A DNA stretch of 64,000 nt from Hirundichthys speculiger (GCA_018398805.1 JAGFBZ010000747.1:744001-808000); one strand, 5' to 3'; positions 10,764-24,258 are shown, counted from the first letter of the stretch. The notes: generated from the letters alone by a model not told the origin. Translations and numbers: made by a program.

Positions 10764-13417
10764 AGCTTTATTCCAAGGTGCTCAGCCATCGCTAAGCCCT
10801 TATTTGCTCTGACTGCAGGCCAGAAGCGAAGGGGGCGGGTTGGTAAAGTTGAGAAGGATTCTGGAATGTTTAGGAAGTTGACCGCTAATGACTGGAGCTC
10901 AGGGTGCGAGGAAGCTTATCATAAACTCAAGGAAGAGCTCCTCAATTGTGCAGTGTTGGCTCATCCTGATTTCTCCAAACCCTTCATCCTATCTGTGGAT
11001 GCATCACTAGACGGACTTGGCGCGGTTTTATCTCAGGTGCAGGCTGGAGAGGATAGGGCACGCCCCATTGCCTTTGCTAGTAAAACTCTCAGTAAATCAC
11101 AACAGAGATATCCCTCCTATCGCCTTGAGTTCATGGCCTTGAAATGGAGCATTACGGAGAAGTTCAGTCACTGGCTAAAAGGGCATGACTTTACGGTTTG
11201 GACAGATAACAACCCGCTCACCCATATCCTGACCAAACCCAAATTAGATGCTTATGAACAAAGGTGGGTGGCCAAGCTGTCATCCTACACCTTTGATCTG
11301 AAGTACATTCCTGGCCCAAAAAACATTGTGGCAGATGCACTTAGCCGAGCCCCTTTCACAACCTCCATTAGCAGCCGGCTCATCAAAGAGCCTTACAATA
11401 AGTTGGTGCGGGAAGCTGAGGGTGCGGAACCTGATGAGGTGCATGATGCTTTCAGGTCTGGCATTCAGCAGTCCCAGTTCATTGAGCGACATGAGTCACC
11501 CCCAGACAAGCCAGGCTTATGTAGTTCGCCTCAAATCAAAGCTGTCTTACTGAACCATAAGGATTGGGAGAGTCACGTGGAAGCCAGAACCTCACAGCTA
11601 GTCCATCATGTCCAACTGTGGCGACAATCTGGCCAAGATACCCTCCCTTCGCTTACCCCCCATGAGTTAGAGAACCAACAGCTTCAAGATCTAACCATAG
11701 CCGGTGTCATGCCCTTTGTAGTCCACAAAAGGCGTCCTTCCAGACGGGAGAGACATGGCCTGGGAGTGAAGTCACTGGTTTTGTTGAAACACTGGGAGAA
11801 GCTTAAGGTTCGGGATGGGATTATGTACAGGGAGACAAGAGACCCCGTGAGTAAGATAAAGAGGCTGCAGTTGGTGTTGCCAGCAGGCTTGAGGAATAGA
11901 GCGTTGGAGGGAGTTCACGACCTGGCAGGACACCAGGGTCAAGCTAAAACTCTTCACCTGGCAAGGCAACGTTTCTTCTGGCCCAGTATGGAGAAGGATG
12001 TGAAGGATTATGTGCGGTGCTGTGAGAGATGTGTGCTTGCCAAGACCCCTGAGCCCTCAGCTAGAGCCCCATTGGAAAGCATAAAAACCTCGGCCCCTAT
12101 GGAGCTTGTCTGTATTGACTTCTGGACGGCAGAAGATAAGAACAAGAACTCAGTTGATGTGCTAGTGGTGACTGACCACTTCACAAAGATGGCTCACGCT
12201 TTCCCCTGCCGAAACCAGACTGCCAAACAGATTGCTAAACAGTTGTGGGATCGGATGTTCTGTGTTTATGGGTTCCCTGAACGCATTCATTCGGACCAGG
12301 GTCCCAATTTTGAGAGTGAATTGGTGTCTGAACTGCTGCAACTCTCGGGTGTTGACAAATCTCACACCACTGCCTATCACCCCATGGGCAATGGTTGTAC
12401 AGAATGGTTTAACCGAACTCTGGGCAACATGTTGCGAGCCCTTCCTCTTGGTGCCAAAAAAAGCTGGCCACAGCAGATTCACACATTGACTTTCGCCTAT
12501 AACGCAACCGTGCATGAGACGACTGGCTATGCGCCCTTTTACCTGATGTTCGGCCGTGTACCGAGACTCCCAGTCGATATCGTGTTCAGTTCCTTCATGA
12601 TCCCCTTGTGGTGGATTTCAGTAGCTATTCCAAGACCCTTCTGTCATACCTCTCAGAGGCTGCTCTATTTGCACAGCGGCAAGCTATTAAACAGCAAGAA
12701 CATCAGGCTCGGCAGTATAATAAGAAGGTCAGGGGTGTTTCTCTCCATGTTGGGGACCGAGTGTTGCTTGCCAATAAGGGGGAGCGGGGTAAGAAAAAGC
12801 TGGCTGATAAGTGGGAGCCAAAGGTGTACACAGTGGTCAAGTCGAATCCTGAGTTACACATCTACAAGATCAGGGATGTTTCAGGCCAGTGCAAAGTTGT
12901 ACATCGAAACCTGCTGTTAGATGTGAGTTTCCTTCCCGTCCGAGATACCTTGGAGTGCCAGTCTTTGGACACGTCATCAGAGGTCAGTGGTCTCGGTGAC
13001 GATGATGAGGCGAACGGTGTTAGCAGCTTGGAGATGGAGTCTCCTCGCACGCGGACATCTTGGTGGGTTCATTCTGGAGAGGATCATGATACTCAAGGTG
13101 GCGCAGAGAGGGCCGAGCTAGCTTCGCAACTTCCTGACAACCATGATACTCTGGGGGATGGGGTTGCTGATATGGATGATACACATGTTGGCCCTGATTC
13201 ACCTGTCCCACTGACTGAGACTTGCTCGGCCCCTACGGGTGACCTTGCTGACTCTGAACAGACCCCACCCATTCCTACTGCTAACCTAGACCTGACCAAA
13301 TGCGACTCAGACCGAGGAGTAGTACCAGGTCAGGTGGTCACCAGAACAGGCAGAGTGGTTAAGCCAGTCAATAGACTTATTGAAAGTATGGTTCAGAAGA
13401 TGTTATCTGTTGCATAA
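10764..13417 (+). pseudogene. Gypsy pol: RNase H, integrase and C-terminal tail
   Basis: The frame resumes with RNase H (LSVDASLDGLGAVLSQ, TDNNPLTHIL, VADALSRAPF), then the integrase zinc finger (HQGQAKTLHLARQRFFWP, CCERCVLAK) and catalytic core with D (CIDFW), D (HSDQGPNF) and E (TEWFNRTL). The usual Arg after that Glu is Trp. A one-base shift near 12590 transfers the reading to 12608-13417. That part has a GPY-like/chromatin-linked tail (VGDRVLLANKGERGKKKLADKWEPK) and a long acidic, low-complexity C-terminus without a recognised chromodomain. Confidence 0.9.
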
Positions 13418-13709
13418 AGAAAAAAAGTTGAACAACATTGCATTCTGGGGTGAGAAAATTCGCAGAGACACTGTAATTTTGTTACCAATGGACCAAGTGT
13501 AATGAGGTGTAGGCTGCACCTTTATGTTCCGAAAGGGTTGGAGGCCTGATCAACAATCTAACCACTTTTGATCTGTGTTACGGATAATTTTCTAACTGAA
13601 CAAAGAGATGTAATCTTTTAGTTTTACTGGTCCAAGGGGTGGAAGTATATTTCATGTCTTCCTGCATGTTTGAGTGTCGTCATAAGAATTTGTGATTTTG
13701 GTGAAATTC
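13418..13709 (+). other. noncoding tail between pol and polypurine tract
   Basis: No frame or envelope-like gene follows pol; this is untranslated Gypsy sequence. Confidence 0.7.
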
Positions 13710-13720
13710 GGAAGGGGTGA
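13710..13720 (+). other. polypurine tract
   Basis: GGAAGGGGTGA immediately precedes the 3' LTR start TGTAGCAGG at 13722, the position where plus-strand DNA synthesis is primed in LTR elements. Confidence 0.8.
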
Positions 13721-13721
13721 A

Positions 13722-14518
13722 TGTAGCAGGTTGCTTAATGTTTCATATTCATTTCACCAAAACACCCCAATTTTATTTATTTTTTTTCGTTTCTTTGTAC
13801 GTGCCTGTTAATGGTGTAGTGGTGTGACGTGTGTGCGTGTGTGCGTGTGTGCGCGTGCGCGCGCGAACAGCGGAAACCCCCGATAAGGTGGCGCATGCGC
13901 GCTTCGGGCACTTCCGTTCTGGCTGTAACTGGAGGTGAGTGTGGGAAAAGTTTCCGAGCCATATATATGAATAAAATAATAGTTTAGAGGTTAATTCGGT
14001 TCATGAAACATGGATATGTGAAATCGGGATACTTATAAAGATGATTATTGTATGTCGCTTACTTGTCGCATAGTTTTCTTTTTTGTTTTTTTATCGTGGC
14101 TAACTATCGCTAATTTAAATTAGCATGTAGCGCGAGCCTCACGAAGTGGTTTGCGGTATCACAACACGAGTTTGTCTTTCATTCTTTAAGTATATGCTGC
14201 TGAGCGCACATCCATACACGGAGCCCACTGTGTTCTATTTTTTTTGCATTAACAGGTATGTGATTTATGTTGACATTTTCTCTTGTTGTTGAAAGTTGGT
14301 GTAAATGGGAGCAAATATAATATGTTTAGGCACTTCCGTTCTGGCTGTAACTGGAGCATATGCTGCTGAGCGCACATCCATGCACGGAGCCCACTGTGTT
14401 CTATTTTTTTTTGCATTAACAGTAAATCTGTTCCATTGGATCTGTGTCCCTGCCTCTTATTGACACACAACAACGCAGAGGAGCAACTCATGAGAGGGTG
14501 AACCACAGACTGGTCACA
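13722..14518 (+). repeat. Gypsy 3' LTR
   Basis: The 797-bp LTR is nearly identical to the 5' LTR. It has the same NRF1 palindrome (13891-13900) and the same split and fused leader blocks. The intron-like segment here is 13935-14190, and the fused junction is at 14356/14357. It is followed by TTAG, the 3' copy of the target duplication. Differences from the 5' LTR are mainly in TG/CG and T tracts. Confidence 0.93.
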
Positions 14519-14634
14519 TTAGGTATATGTGTGTGTTATCGGTTATTGGTATCTGTATTGGTATTGGCCTTTAGGAGTTGAAAATTATCGATTATCTGTA
14601 TTGGTTTTAAAAAAACAGTTATTGTGCATCCCTA
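14519..14634. mobile_element. hAT-type MITE family H, copy 1, right part
   Basis: This continues the copy interrupted at 6372. The right terminus AGTTATTGTGCATCCCTA is the inverted counterpart of the left end at 5350. The first bases TTAG repeat the Gypsy target duplication. Confidence 0.75.
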
Positions 14635-14646
14635 AAAGTTGTATTC

Positions 14647-14950
14647 ATCTATCCATTCATCCGTTAATTTCCGCTTATCTAGATTGGTTCATGGGGGGCA
14701 GCAGCTTAAGCAGAGAGGCCCAGATCTCTTTCTCCTCAACCACCTTCTCCAGCAATTCCTGGAGGACACCAAGGCATTTCCAGGCCAGGCAGTCTTCTCG
14801 CGGTTGGACTTGCCCAAAACACCTTCCTTGGGAGGCGTCCAGGAGGTTTCCTCACTAGATGCCCGAACAACCTCATTTAGCTCCTCGTGATGTGGCGGAG
14901 CAGCGACTCCCAGATGACTGAACGTCTCACCCTATCTCTAAGGGAGATAG
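14647..14950 (-). mobile_element. Rex3 LINE 3' fragment, copy C
   Basis: This matches the 3' ends of the Rex3 copies at 1-1962 and 57027-59366 in minus orientation. It starts with the CATC-type tail (ATCTATCCATTCATCCG) and continues through the GGGAGGCGTCCAGGAGG region. It is strongly 5'-truncated at about 14950 and has no intact frame. Confidence 0.8.
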
Positions 14951-15889
14951 AGGAAATGATGTTCAATCTTAAATGCTTGAGTGAGACCAGACCATGTCGC
15001 AGGCAGACTCCTACACATACCTTTGCCTCAGAGTGCGGTAGATGCTGCACCTCCTCAGATGGCCTCAGATGTGAGCCTAGAGGTTCAGCTTTTTTACTGT
15101 CATGCCTGCGCTGTGGCGTTTCAGCATGGTTGGACAGTACGGCAGCACAGTCACAACCACAGATAACCTGACTTACACAGATAACCATAAAAATCATGGG
15201 AGCCAGCCAAGAAAGACTATTTTCCATTAAAACACAATTAGACAAAGTCAAAAACATCAGCTTAGATCCAAGGCTTCTTCTGCATTATGAGTAGGAGCTC
15301 CTCCCTTCAGGCCGACAAGGTTTCAAGCAGTCCTTTGTCCCCTTGTGCTTTAAAAGCATCAACACTACAGTTCTTAGAGTGGTATGTAGGCATGCTTTAC
15401 TGCTTCTCCTTTTCACTGATCACCGGTTCATTGTGAAATGAAGGACTGCTGAGATACTGTATGTGCCTTCGTGCAGCATATTTTTGATATCTTCTGTGGG
15501 AGCTTCTCAGACAACTCTTTTCTTTGCTTACCCCCCGTGCATGTTCTGCATCGTGCACACAATGACATCAAGCTACAAAATGGAGAGCTTTCTTCCTTTA
15601 ATGAGCTGAATGGCTGATAAAATATGGAAGGCGCCTGTGATAAAACAATTGGTTTGAAACATGACAATAATGTAGTGATTCATGCTTGTTTGAAGGGGCA
15701 CCACCAAATCTGTCCAGGCTAGAATAAGCATCTAATCCTTTCTTTTCACACATGTATTGGTTTAATCTATGAGACAATAAAATACATGAAGGTACACATG
15801 ACACAACTACTTTTAGTTCAGTTTTAAGGAGAACTGAACGATGGTTTCATTGAGGAGTGAGGGTACCACCCAACTCGACTGTCCAATTG
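14951..15889. other. unassigned spacer
   Basis: No recognisable gene. Short frames here have no domain, splice-site pattern or repeat partner in the window. Confidence 0.5.
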
Positions 15890-18800
15890 TGCTTTATGAA
15901 ATGAAATGAAATGAAATGAAAAATACTTTATTTATCCCATAAAGGGAAATTCAATGTAGTAAGGGCTCTCTCTCTCTCTTTTTTTTTTTTTTAAATAAAA
16001 AACAGACAGAAATAATAATAATAATATAATAACAGGTGTTAAGTCTTGTTGTGGAGGCTGATGGCTGCTGGCAGGAATGATCTTCTGTATCTTTCCGTCT
16101 TGCAACGGACCTGAAGAAGCCTCTCACTGAACACACTCTGTTGTTTGATCACTGTGTCGTGGAGAGGGTGTGAAGAGTCCTTCATCATCTTCATCAGCTT
16201 GTGCAGCATTCTTTTTTGTACAATCAGTTCCAGCGGCTCCAGAGTTACACCCAGCACAGATCCAGCTTTCCTGATCAGTTTGTTGATTCTCTTCAGGTCT
16301 CTGGTTCTGATGCTGCTGCCCCAGCAGATGGCTGCAAAGCTGATTGCACTTTCAACAACAGACCTATAGAAGATGTGCAACATCTTGGTGCAGACATTAA
16401 AAGATCTCAACTTTCTTAAAAAGTAGAGTCTGCTCTGACCTTTCTTGTAGATGTATTCTGTGTTGCATTTCCACTCCAGTCTGTTGTCAAGCTGAACTCC
16501 AAGATACTTGTATTCCTCCACCACCTCCACCTCCTTTCCCAGGATGGAAACACTGCTGTGTTGATTCTTGCTCCTCCTGAAGTCGACAATCATCTCCTTA
16601 GTTTTGCTGGTATTTAATACGAGATGATTGTTACTACACCATTTCACAAACTGACAGATCAGTTCTTTGTACTCTGCTTCTTGTCCGTTGCTGATACACC
16701 CAACAACTGCAGAGTCATCAGAGTATTTCTGCAGATGACAGGACTCAGAGTTGTACTGGAAGTCAGAGGTGTAGAGCGTGAAGAGAAATGGTGAGAGAAC
16801 AGTTCCTTGTGGTGCTCCAATGCTGCTGACCTCCATCTCAGACACACAACCTTTCAGTCTCACAAACTGGTCTGTTTGTGAGGTAGTCATAAATCCAGGA
16901 GGTTGTGGAGGAATCCACCTGGAACTTATGGAGCTTCTCACATAACAACGCAGGCTGAATTGTATTAAAAGCACTTGAGAAATCAAAGAACATGACCCTC
17001 AAAGTGCTGCCTGATTGGTCCAGATGAGAGTGGGCTCTGTGAAGCAGGTAGATGATGGCGTCTTCAACCCCAAGCCCATTATGATATGCAAACTGTAATG
17101 GGTCCTGAAAGGTGCTGACCTGCTTGTTGAGGTGGACCAGTAAGAGTCTCTCCAGGACTTTCATGATGTGAGATGTCAGGGCAACTGGTCTGTAGTCATT
17201 AGGTTCAGCTGGTTGTGGTTTTTTAGGCACTGGAACAAGGCAGGATGTTTTCCACAGCACAGGAACTGTTCTCTGTCTCAAACTGGTGTTGAAGAGGTGC
17301 TGGAGAATCGGACATAGTTGCAATGAGCAGGTCTTGAGAACTCTGGGACAGACACCGTCTGGACCTGCAGCCTTGTTCTGGTTCAGTTTCTCAAGTTGTT
17401 TTTTGACCTGATTGCAGGAGACAGACAGAGTGGAGGGGGAGGCAGAGGAGGTCTCTGAGGTGGAGAAAGATGATGCTGGTTTCTGGTCCATGACTGAGCT
17501 GCAGGGTGACAGAGTGGAGGTGTGACAGGAAAGCTGTGGGCTCACGGAGGGTGTGTGGTCTGTTGGGCTGGAGGCAGGGGGGGAACTGAACCTATTGAAG
17601 AACGTGTTCAGTTCATTAGCTCTGTCCAGACCTCCATCAGTCTGGTCCCCCTTTGCCTTGAAGCCGGTGATCTTCTTCATTCCAGACCATACATCCCTCA
17701 CGTTGTTCTGCTGGAGCTGCCTTTCTAGCTTCTTCCTGTAGTCCTCCTTGCACTTCCTGGTTTGTTCTTTAATTAGTTTTTGTGTTGTCTTCAATAACTC
17801 CCTGTCTCCATCCCTGAAGGCTTCCTTTTTGATGTTCAACAGCTTTTTCAGGTCTCTGGTGATCCAGGGTTTGTTATTGGGGAAGCACCTCACAGTTCTT
17901 GTTGGAACGATGCTGTCCACACAGAAGTTTATGTAATCTGTCACACACTCAGTCATGGCGTTGATGTTGTCTCCATGAGGTTCACAGAGGACATTCCAGT
18001 CCGTAGCCTCAAAGCAACCTTTCAGAGCATCTTCAGCTTCATTAGACCAGGTTTTGATAGTTTTTGTGATCACTGGTTGCTGCTGAACGATGGGCTTGTA
18101 GGTGGAGGTGAGAAAAACCAGATTATGGTCAGATCTTCCTAAAGGTGGCAGGGCAGAGCAGCTGTATGCATTTTTAATATTTGCATAAAATAAGTCCAAC
18201 GTCTTATTTTCTCTGGTGGAGCAGCTGACAAACTGTTGGAATGATGGTAAAGCTGTAGAGAGGGAGACATTGTTGAAGTCTCCAGAGATCGCCATAACTG
18301 AGTTTGGATACTGTGTTTGCAGCCTTGCAATAACGGAGCTGATGACATCACAGGCTGCGTCTGGAGCGATACCAGGTACAATATAAACCGCTACCAGAAT
18401 AACACAGGTAAACTCTCTGGGTAAATAATAAGGACGGAAACTCACAGCTAACAGTTCAAGGTCCCTCGAGCAGATCTTCTCCTTGACAGTGACATGTCCA
18501 GGATGACACCAACGCTGATTAACCAGCACTGCAATCCCACCTCCCCTCAGCTTCCCGCTGAGTTGCTTACTGCGGTCTGCTCGGACCGTCTTAAAGCCGC
18601 GAACAGACACGTTACAGTCCGGGATGTGTTCATGCAGCCACGTCTCGGTGAAACACATGAGACTACATTCTCTGTATTCTCTCTGGGACCTGGTTAGCAT
18701 CTCAAGCTCGTCCGTTTTGTTAGCTAGCGATCTGACGTTACCCATCACAACAGTTGGAAGAAACGGTTTAAATCTCCACCGCTTTTCTCTCTGCTTCACT

Positions 18801-19012
18801 CCTGCCCTGCATCCTCTTCTCTTTCTTCTCAACTCCATCGGGATTTGTCGTGTTATTTCACTGCCAATCCTCATTTTAGAGAGTTTTAGCAGTTGATCAC
18901 GACTGTAAACAAGTCCAGCGTTGCCATGGAGACACATCATAACAAGTATCGGAGACAGCCAAAAAGAGACAAGATCTAGAAGATCTATCTATCTAGAAGA
19001 CACTGGACACCT
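15890..19012 (-). mobile_element. Rex1/Babar-type LINE, nearly full length
   Basis: A minus-strand non-LTR element ends in an (AAATG)n-type tail at 15895-15920 next to ATACTTTATTTATCCC. Direct repeats ACTGTCCAATTG (15878-15889) and ACTGTCCAACTG (19013-19024), 11 of 12 identical, flank it and are a likely target-site duplication. The coding part is endonuclease plus RT with a single visible frameshift. This is among the youngest-looking LINEs in the window. Three other stretches (35108-35190, 54300-54420, 59367-59545) are related 3' tails. Confidence 0.88.
16039..18940 (-). pseudogene. Rex1 ORF2: AP endonuclease + reverse transcriptase, one frameshift
   Basis: The N-terminal 700-residue frame (16838-18940) has endonuclease motifs in order: GNVRS, FTETWLH, GDFN and SDHN. 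It then has the RT start (NQNKAAGPDGVCPRVLK, NDYRPVALTSHIMKVLER, FDFSSAFNTIQP). Near 16840-16860 the reading shifts to 16039-16986, which carries GAPQGTVLSPFLF, the catalytic YSDDSAVVG and the thumb region (EYKYLGVQLDN). The C-terminus RYRRSFLPAAISLHNK is typical of Rex1-like elements. Apart from that shift the protein is uninterrupted. Confidence 0.88.
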
Positions 19013-19024
19013 ACTGTCCAACTG

Positions 19025-19421
19025 GATTCCATTCAACCAACCCACACATTATTTCACTTCTCTATACTCATTTGCATTCATCTGTGAGAAATTGCCACTG
19101 CTACCTGCTGTGGAAAAAAAAAAAAAAAATAAAATAGTCACTGAGCCACACTGGCTGTTGGTGTGTATATTTAGTAGCTTACTTTGAGTGTGGGCCCATT
19201 AGCACAGTGGTCCTGTTTTGCATAGCATAAATAACATCAGTGTATGACGGCAGTCCATGTGTCATGTTAACTTATCTATGAAGCCACTGTGGTTGGGCTG
19301 CCAGTGTTGTGAATGGCACTTAACCCAGTTTCTAAAGTTATCTTTCAAACTTCTTATAGCTGAGTAATCAAAAGAAATTCCCCTTGGTCAAGAATTAGAC
19401 CAGCAGTAGAAGGCCTTCCTC

Positions 19422-19515
<94 letters not shown>

Positions 19516-19688
19516 AGTTTTGTCTGTTTTTACTTCATCTGCAGCCAATTTCCTTAAAGAAACTCAAAAACCTACCATGTGCCCCTAAATTTTGTCCCTG
19601 TTTTACTTCAACAGTAGCTGCTACTCTGCTGGATTCATTTCAGTACCAGCTAAAATGAATCCAGCTCTGAAGGATGAGTTCACACATA
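19025..19688. other. unassigned spacer with microsatellite
   Basis: Contains an 85-bp (AT)n tract at 19426-19510. No gene recognised in the remainder. Confidence 0.6.
19426..19510. repeat. (AT)n microsatellite
   Basis: About 42 uninterrupted AT dinucleotides. Confidence 0.98.
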
Positions 19689-21325
<1,637 letters not shown>

Positions 21326-21327
21326 TA

Positions 21328-22225
21328 TCTGCTGCTCTAAACTGATTCCATTTCCTCTTTGCTCACTCTCTTACCCAATTCACATGCTTACAGTTCATTT
21401 TCTTAGCCCAGTCAAAGTTTAAAGGAAACAGAAAGGCTCATAGTTTGATTGTAACTAGCTGTCAACTTAGATAAGAAAAGTTACAAGAAACAAATATTGA
21501 CGTTTTGAGGCTTTGACAAAGCTTCACATTGGTTTCTCTTTATGTTCCAACCACCATGACCCAGAGCACCACCACAGCGGTATTTTGGTTACTTTCTGGT
21601 TAGAATTCGGTATTCAGTTCAGGTACATACCGATCCACCATCCTCCACACTCCTCAGCTATTACACACATATCACACACACACACATGGTACTGCACATG
21701 AATTCCTCTCTGTGCTGTACAACACCGACCCAGCTGACAGCTGTATATACTCTAAACCTGATCACATCTTAGCAGATGTAAACTGACACCGGTTCACCAG
21801 AATCAACATAAGGGTCCGAAGCAGCTCTTGGCGAGTACTGATACACTGGAATCTCATGTTGATGATGCATCTTTGTCTCACTGATGGGAAGGAAACCGCA
21901 AACCCCTCCTCTTTGAGATACAGAACTGGGCAGTTGCTGCACATCTTAGCAAAACAGGAAATTTCATGTTTCCTCTGCTGCTTATAGCAACTGCTTGCAT
22001 CACACTACTTCTGCATGCCTCCACACAAATACACACAAATACACACACATACACACTCACAGACTCACAAACCGGGTCCCACAAGAACGCAGCCACAGTT
22101 TTACATCATGGTATCGGGATTAGCGCCTGGTTTGAACCACAGTCCAGCCAACAGTAAACAGTGATGTGAAATACAACAGATACTTTCATTTAAATGCATA
22201 TTACAGAGAACAGTTTTACAAGGAG
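21328..22225. other. intergenic spacer downstream of nrros
   Basis: Holds short (CA)n stretches near 21670 and 22020. No gene recognised. Confidence 0.55.
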
Positions 22226-22231
22226 TTTATT
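22226..22231 (-). terminator. nrros polyadenylation signal
   Basis: TTTATT on the plus strand reads AATAAA on the gene strand, 75 bases after the nrros stop codon. Confidence 0.7.
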
Positions 22232-22305
22232 TTTTACATACATTTGGTGACTTTTCTCAGTAATGTACTGCACAAAGTATAGTTATGTTTAGGGTTCATA
22301 AAGTA

Positions 22306-24258
22306 TCAGTAAGACGTGGGCTTCAAATATTTCTTTTTGATTGAATTTTCTAGTATTTTGCGCTTGAAAGTGAGTAAAACAATTAGAGAAATCCCCAAGA
22401 AAGAAATGCACATAGGCACAAACAGCAGAAGATACCACAGAATAGATTCCCGTGCTTCCTCGCAAGAAAACAAGTCATAATCCTTCATTTTGCGCATTAT
22501 TTGGAGATCCGTACATTCGATATCTGACTGTCCAACTATGTTGACGGACTTTTTGTTGTTGAATGTCTGGAACCATTCTGTTTGGCAGCAGTTGAAACGG
22601 TTTCCTGTGAGGAAGATGGTCTGAAGTGTTGAGGCGAGTGCATCAGCGTGAGCTGACGGGATAGTGGAGAGTCTGTTGTCTCTCAGGTCCAACAGTTTCA
22701 GCTCAGTGTCTTTAAGTGAAGAAGGAATTTGGGGAAGAGAGTTCCTAGAAAGGTCTAAAGACCTCAGACTTTGGAAATGAGAGAAGTCAAAGTTTTGTAT
22801 TTGAGTGTTCCCTAAACCTAGATGCTGCAGCGTCCTGCTCAAACTTTGTAGCGAATCTTGGATGACAAGTCCAGAGTTATCAGACAGCTCTAAGTGCGTT
22901 AGCGCCAACCCTGCGAACATAGCAGTAGGAATCCTCTTAAGGTTACATTCCTTAAGGTAAAGCTGTCTCAAGGTAATAATGTTCTTCCAGTCCACACAAG
23001 TTGTGATAGACTGTGTACCAATTTCAACTTCATTGGAATGGCAAAAGTCAACATTGTTGTAGCTGAGATCCACTGACCGGATGCTTGGCAGTGAAGAAAA
23101 TAGTCCGGCGGGTAGTTGCTTCAGATCATTGAGGCTCAGGTTCAAGTATGTCAAATTTCCCAGAGTGGCGAGAGTTTCCTCATCTGCAAAAATCTGACCG
23201 AGTCTGTTGTTGCTAACGTCCAGCTCGCGCAGGCTGCTGGAGAAGCCCTCTGACGTTAGATTTAAGGTTTCCAGACAGTTTGTCCCTATCCGAAGACTCG
23301 ACAGAGCAGGCATTTTCCGGAGGAATCCTCGAGGGAAATACTGCACCTGGTTTACACTCAGATCTAACATCTCTATGTTGGAAACATCCCCGTGAAGATC
23401 TTCGTCCCACAGCCGAGCTGTTACATTACTCATGGACTTCTGCAGGTTGTAGAACTCAACGGTTTTAGTTGAGTTCGGGGACGTGACGTTGTCTGCCAGG
23501 TGTTCGTAGAAGCTCACAGCGTTGTGGGCCAGGTAGAGGGTACGCAAATGACTGTAGCTTGGCAGGAAGGGAAAAAAGATGAGCTTGTTGTCTGACAGGT
23601 CCAGGGTTTCTAGCTGGAACGTGTCATTGAGGTCTTGTCTGGAGATGAACCACTCGATGAAGTTGTGGCTGGCGTTGAGCACCACCAGCTGGGTCATCTG
23701 GAAGTCAGTCAGACAAGGCAGATAGTTGAAGGCCAAGTTGAGCCGCTGGAGTTTTGAACTGCTGTCGAAGGCCCCATCGATTTCAAAAATGATGTTTCCT
23801 TGCAGATCAAGGACTTTGAGTTGATGCAGATCTCTGAACGAGGTCTCGTCCAGCCTCTGCAGGAGATTTCCTGAAAGATTTAGGTACTCCAGGGATGTCA
23901 GGTTTTGAAGAAGAGTCGAAGCCATTTTCTCGTTAAGCTTATTCTCTGACAGATCCAAAATTTGAAGACCAGGTATTTTTTTTAATGCGAGGCTTGTTTC
24001 TTGGTAACCAAAGTTAAGGTTATTATTTGCGAGATTCAGACTCTTTAACAATTTTGATGCTTGAAAAGTGTTTGACTGTATATTTTCCAGAGTATTACAG
24101 GCTAAGCTCAGAGTGTTTAGTGAGGGGTAACGTAGCAGAGAGGTGTTGCGTAGTGTTTCGATGTTGTTGTAGTGGAGTTGCAGCTCCTCTGTGTTGTCAG
24201 GCAGCTCTGCTGGCACAGATGAAAGCTTACGATCATTGCAGAGAGCTGTTCTTTGTAC
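22306..24258 (-). CDS. nrros: NRROS/LRRC33, main coding exon (residues 35-684)
   Basis: This exon encodes nearly all of a membrane protein that in mammals anchors latent TGF-beta1 on myeloid cells and is reported to restrain NOX2-derived ROS. It begins after a good acceptor (TTTTCTCTGCAG) and has no internal ATG near its start. It shows an LRRNT (ALCNDRKLSSVP), about 20 leucine-rich repeats, the C-terminal cap with Cys591-Cys592 (NRFNCCQTEW), Cys616 and Cys633, a membrane helix at about 639-665, and a 19-residue basic tail ending in TSY. The phrases EIDGAFD, LAFNYLPC, GFLRKMP and VLLTFKR fit NRROS better than LRRC32/GARP. Cys216 and Cys362 sit where cysteines that link to pro-TGF-beta1 are expected (from memory). 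Several N-glycosylation sequons are present. No frameshift or internal stop. Confidence 0.93.
   Translation of the reverse strand, partial: VQRTALCNDRKLSSVPAELPDNTEELQLHYNNIETLRNTSLLRYPSLNTLSLACNTLENIQSNTFQASKLLKSLNLANNNLNFGYQETSLALKKIPGLQILDLSENKLNEKMASTLLQNLTSLEYLNLSGNLLQRLDETSFRDLHQLKVLDLQGNIIFEIDGAFDSSSKLQRLNLAFNYLPCLTDFQMTQLVVLNASHNFIEWFISRQDLNDTFQLETLDLSDNKLIFFPFLPSYSHLRTLYLAHNAVSFYEHLADNVTSPNSTKTVEFYNLQKSMSNVTARLWDEDLHGDVSNIEMLDLSVNQVQYFPRGFLRKMPALSSLRIGTNCLETLNLTSEGFSSSLRELDVSNNRLGQIFADEETLATLGNLTYLNLSLNDLKQLPAGLFSSLPSIRSVDLSYNNVDFCHSNEVEIGTQSITTCVDWKNIITLRQLYLKECNLKRIPTAMFAGLALTHLELSDNSGLVIQDSLQSLSRTLQHLGLGNTQIQNFDFSHFQSLRSLDLSRNSLPQIPSSLKDTELKLLDLRDNRLSTIPSAHADALASTLQTIFLTGNRFNCCQTEWFQTFNNKKSVNIVGQSDIECTDLQIMRKMKDYDLFSCEEARESILWYLLLFVPMCISFLGISLIVLLTFKRKILENSIKKKYLKPTSY

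Larger units (their letters stand above)
6373..14518 (+). mobile_element. complete Ty3/Gypsy LTR retrotransposon, inactivated
   Basis: An 8.1-kb element: LTR, tRNA-His primer-binding site, gag, protease, RT, RNase H, integrase, polypurine tract, LTR. The order PR-RT-RH-IN defines Ty3/Gypsy. It inserted into hAT copy 1 with a 4-bp duplication TTAG. The two uninterrupted family copies at about 27765-27785 and 63650-63670 show the empty site. The coding region has at least four lesions (stop at 8813-8815, frameshift near 9105-9120, stop at 10761-10763, frameshift near 12590), so it could not move by itself. Confidence 0.95.

Noticed and set aside
13418..13709. envelope gene after Gypsy pol
   Set aside because: Under 300 bp without a frame; no membrane protein signature.
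22306..24258. Toll-like receptor or LRRC32 (GARP) identity
   Set aside because: No TIR domain and only a short tail exclude a TLR; the capping region, membrane segment and tail resemble NRROS more than LRRC32.
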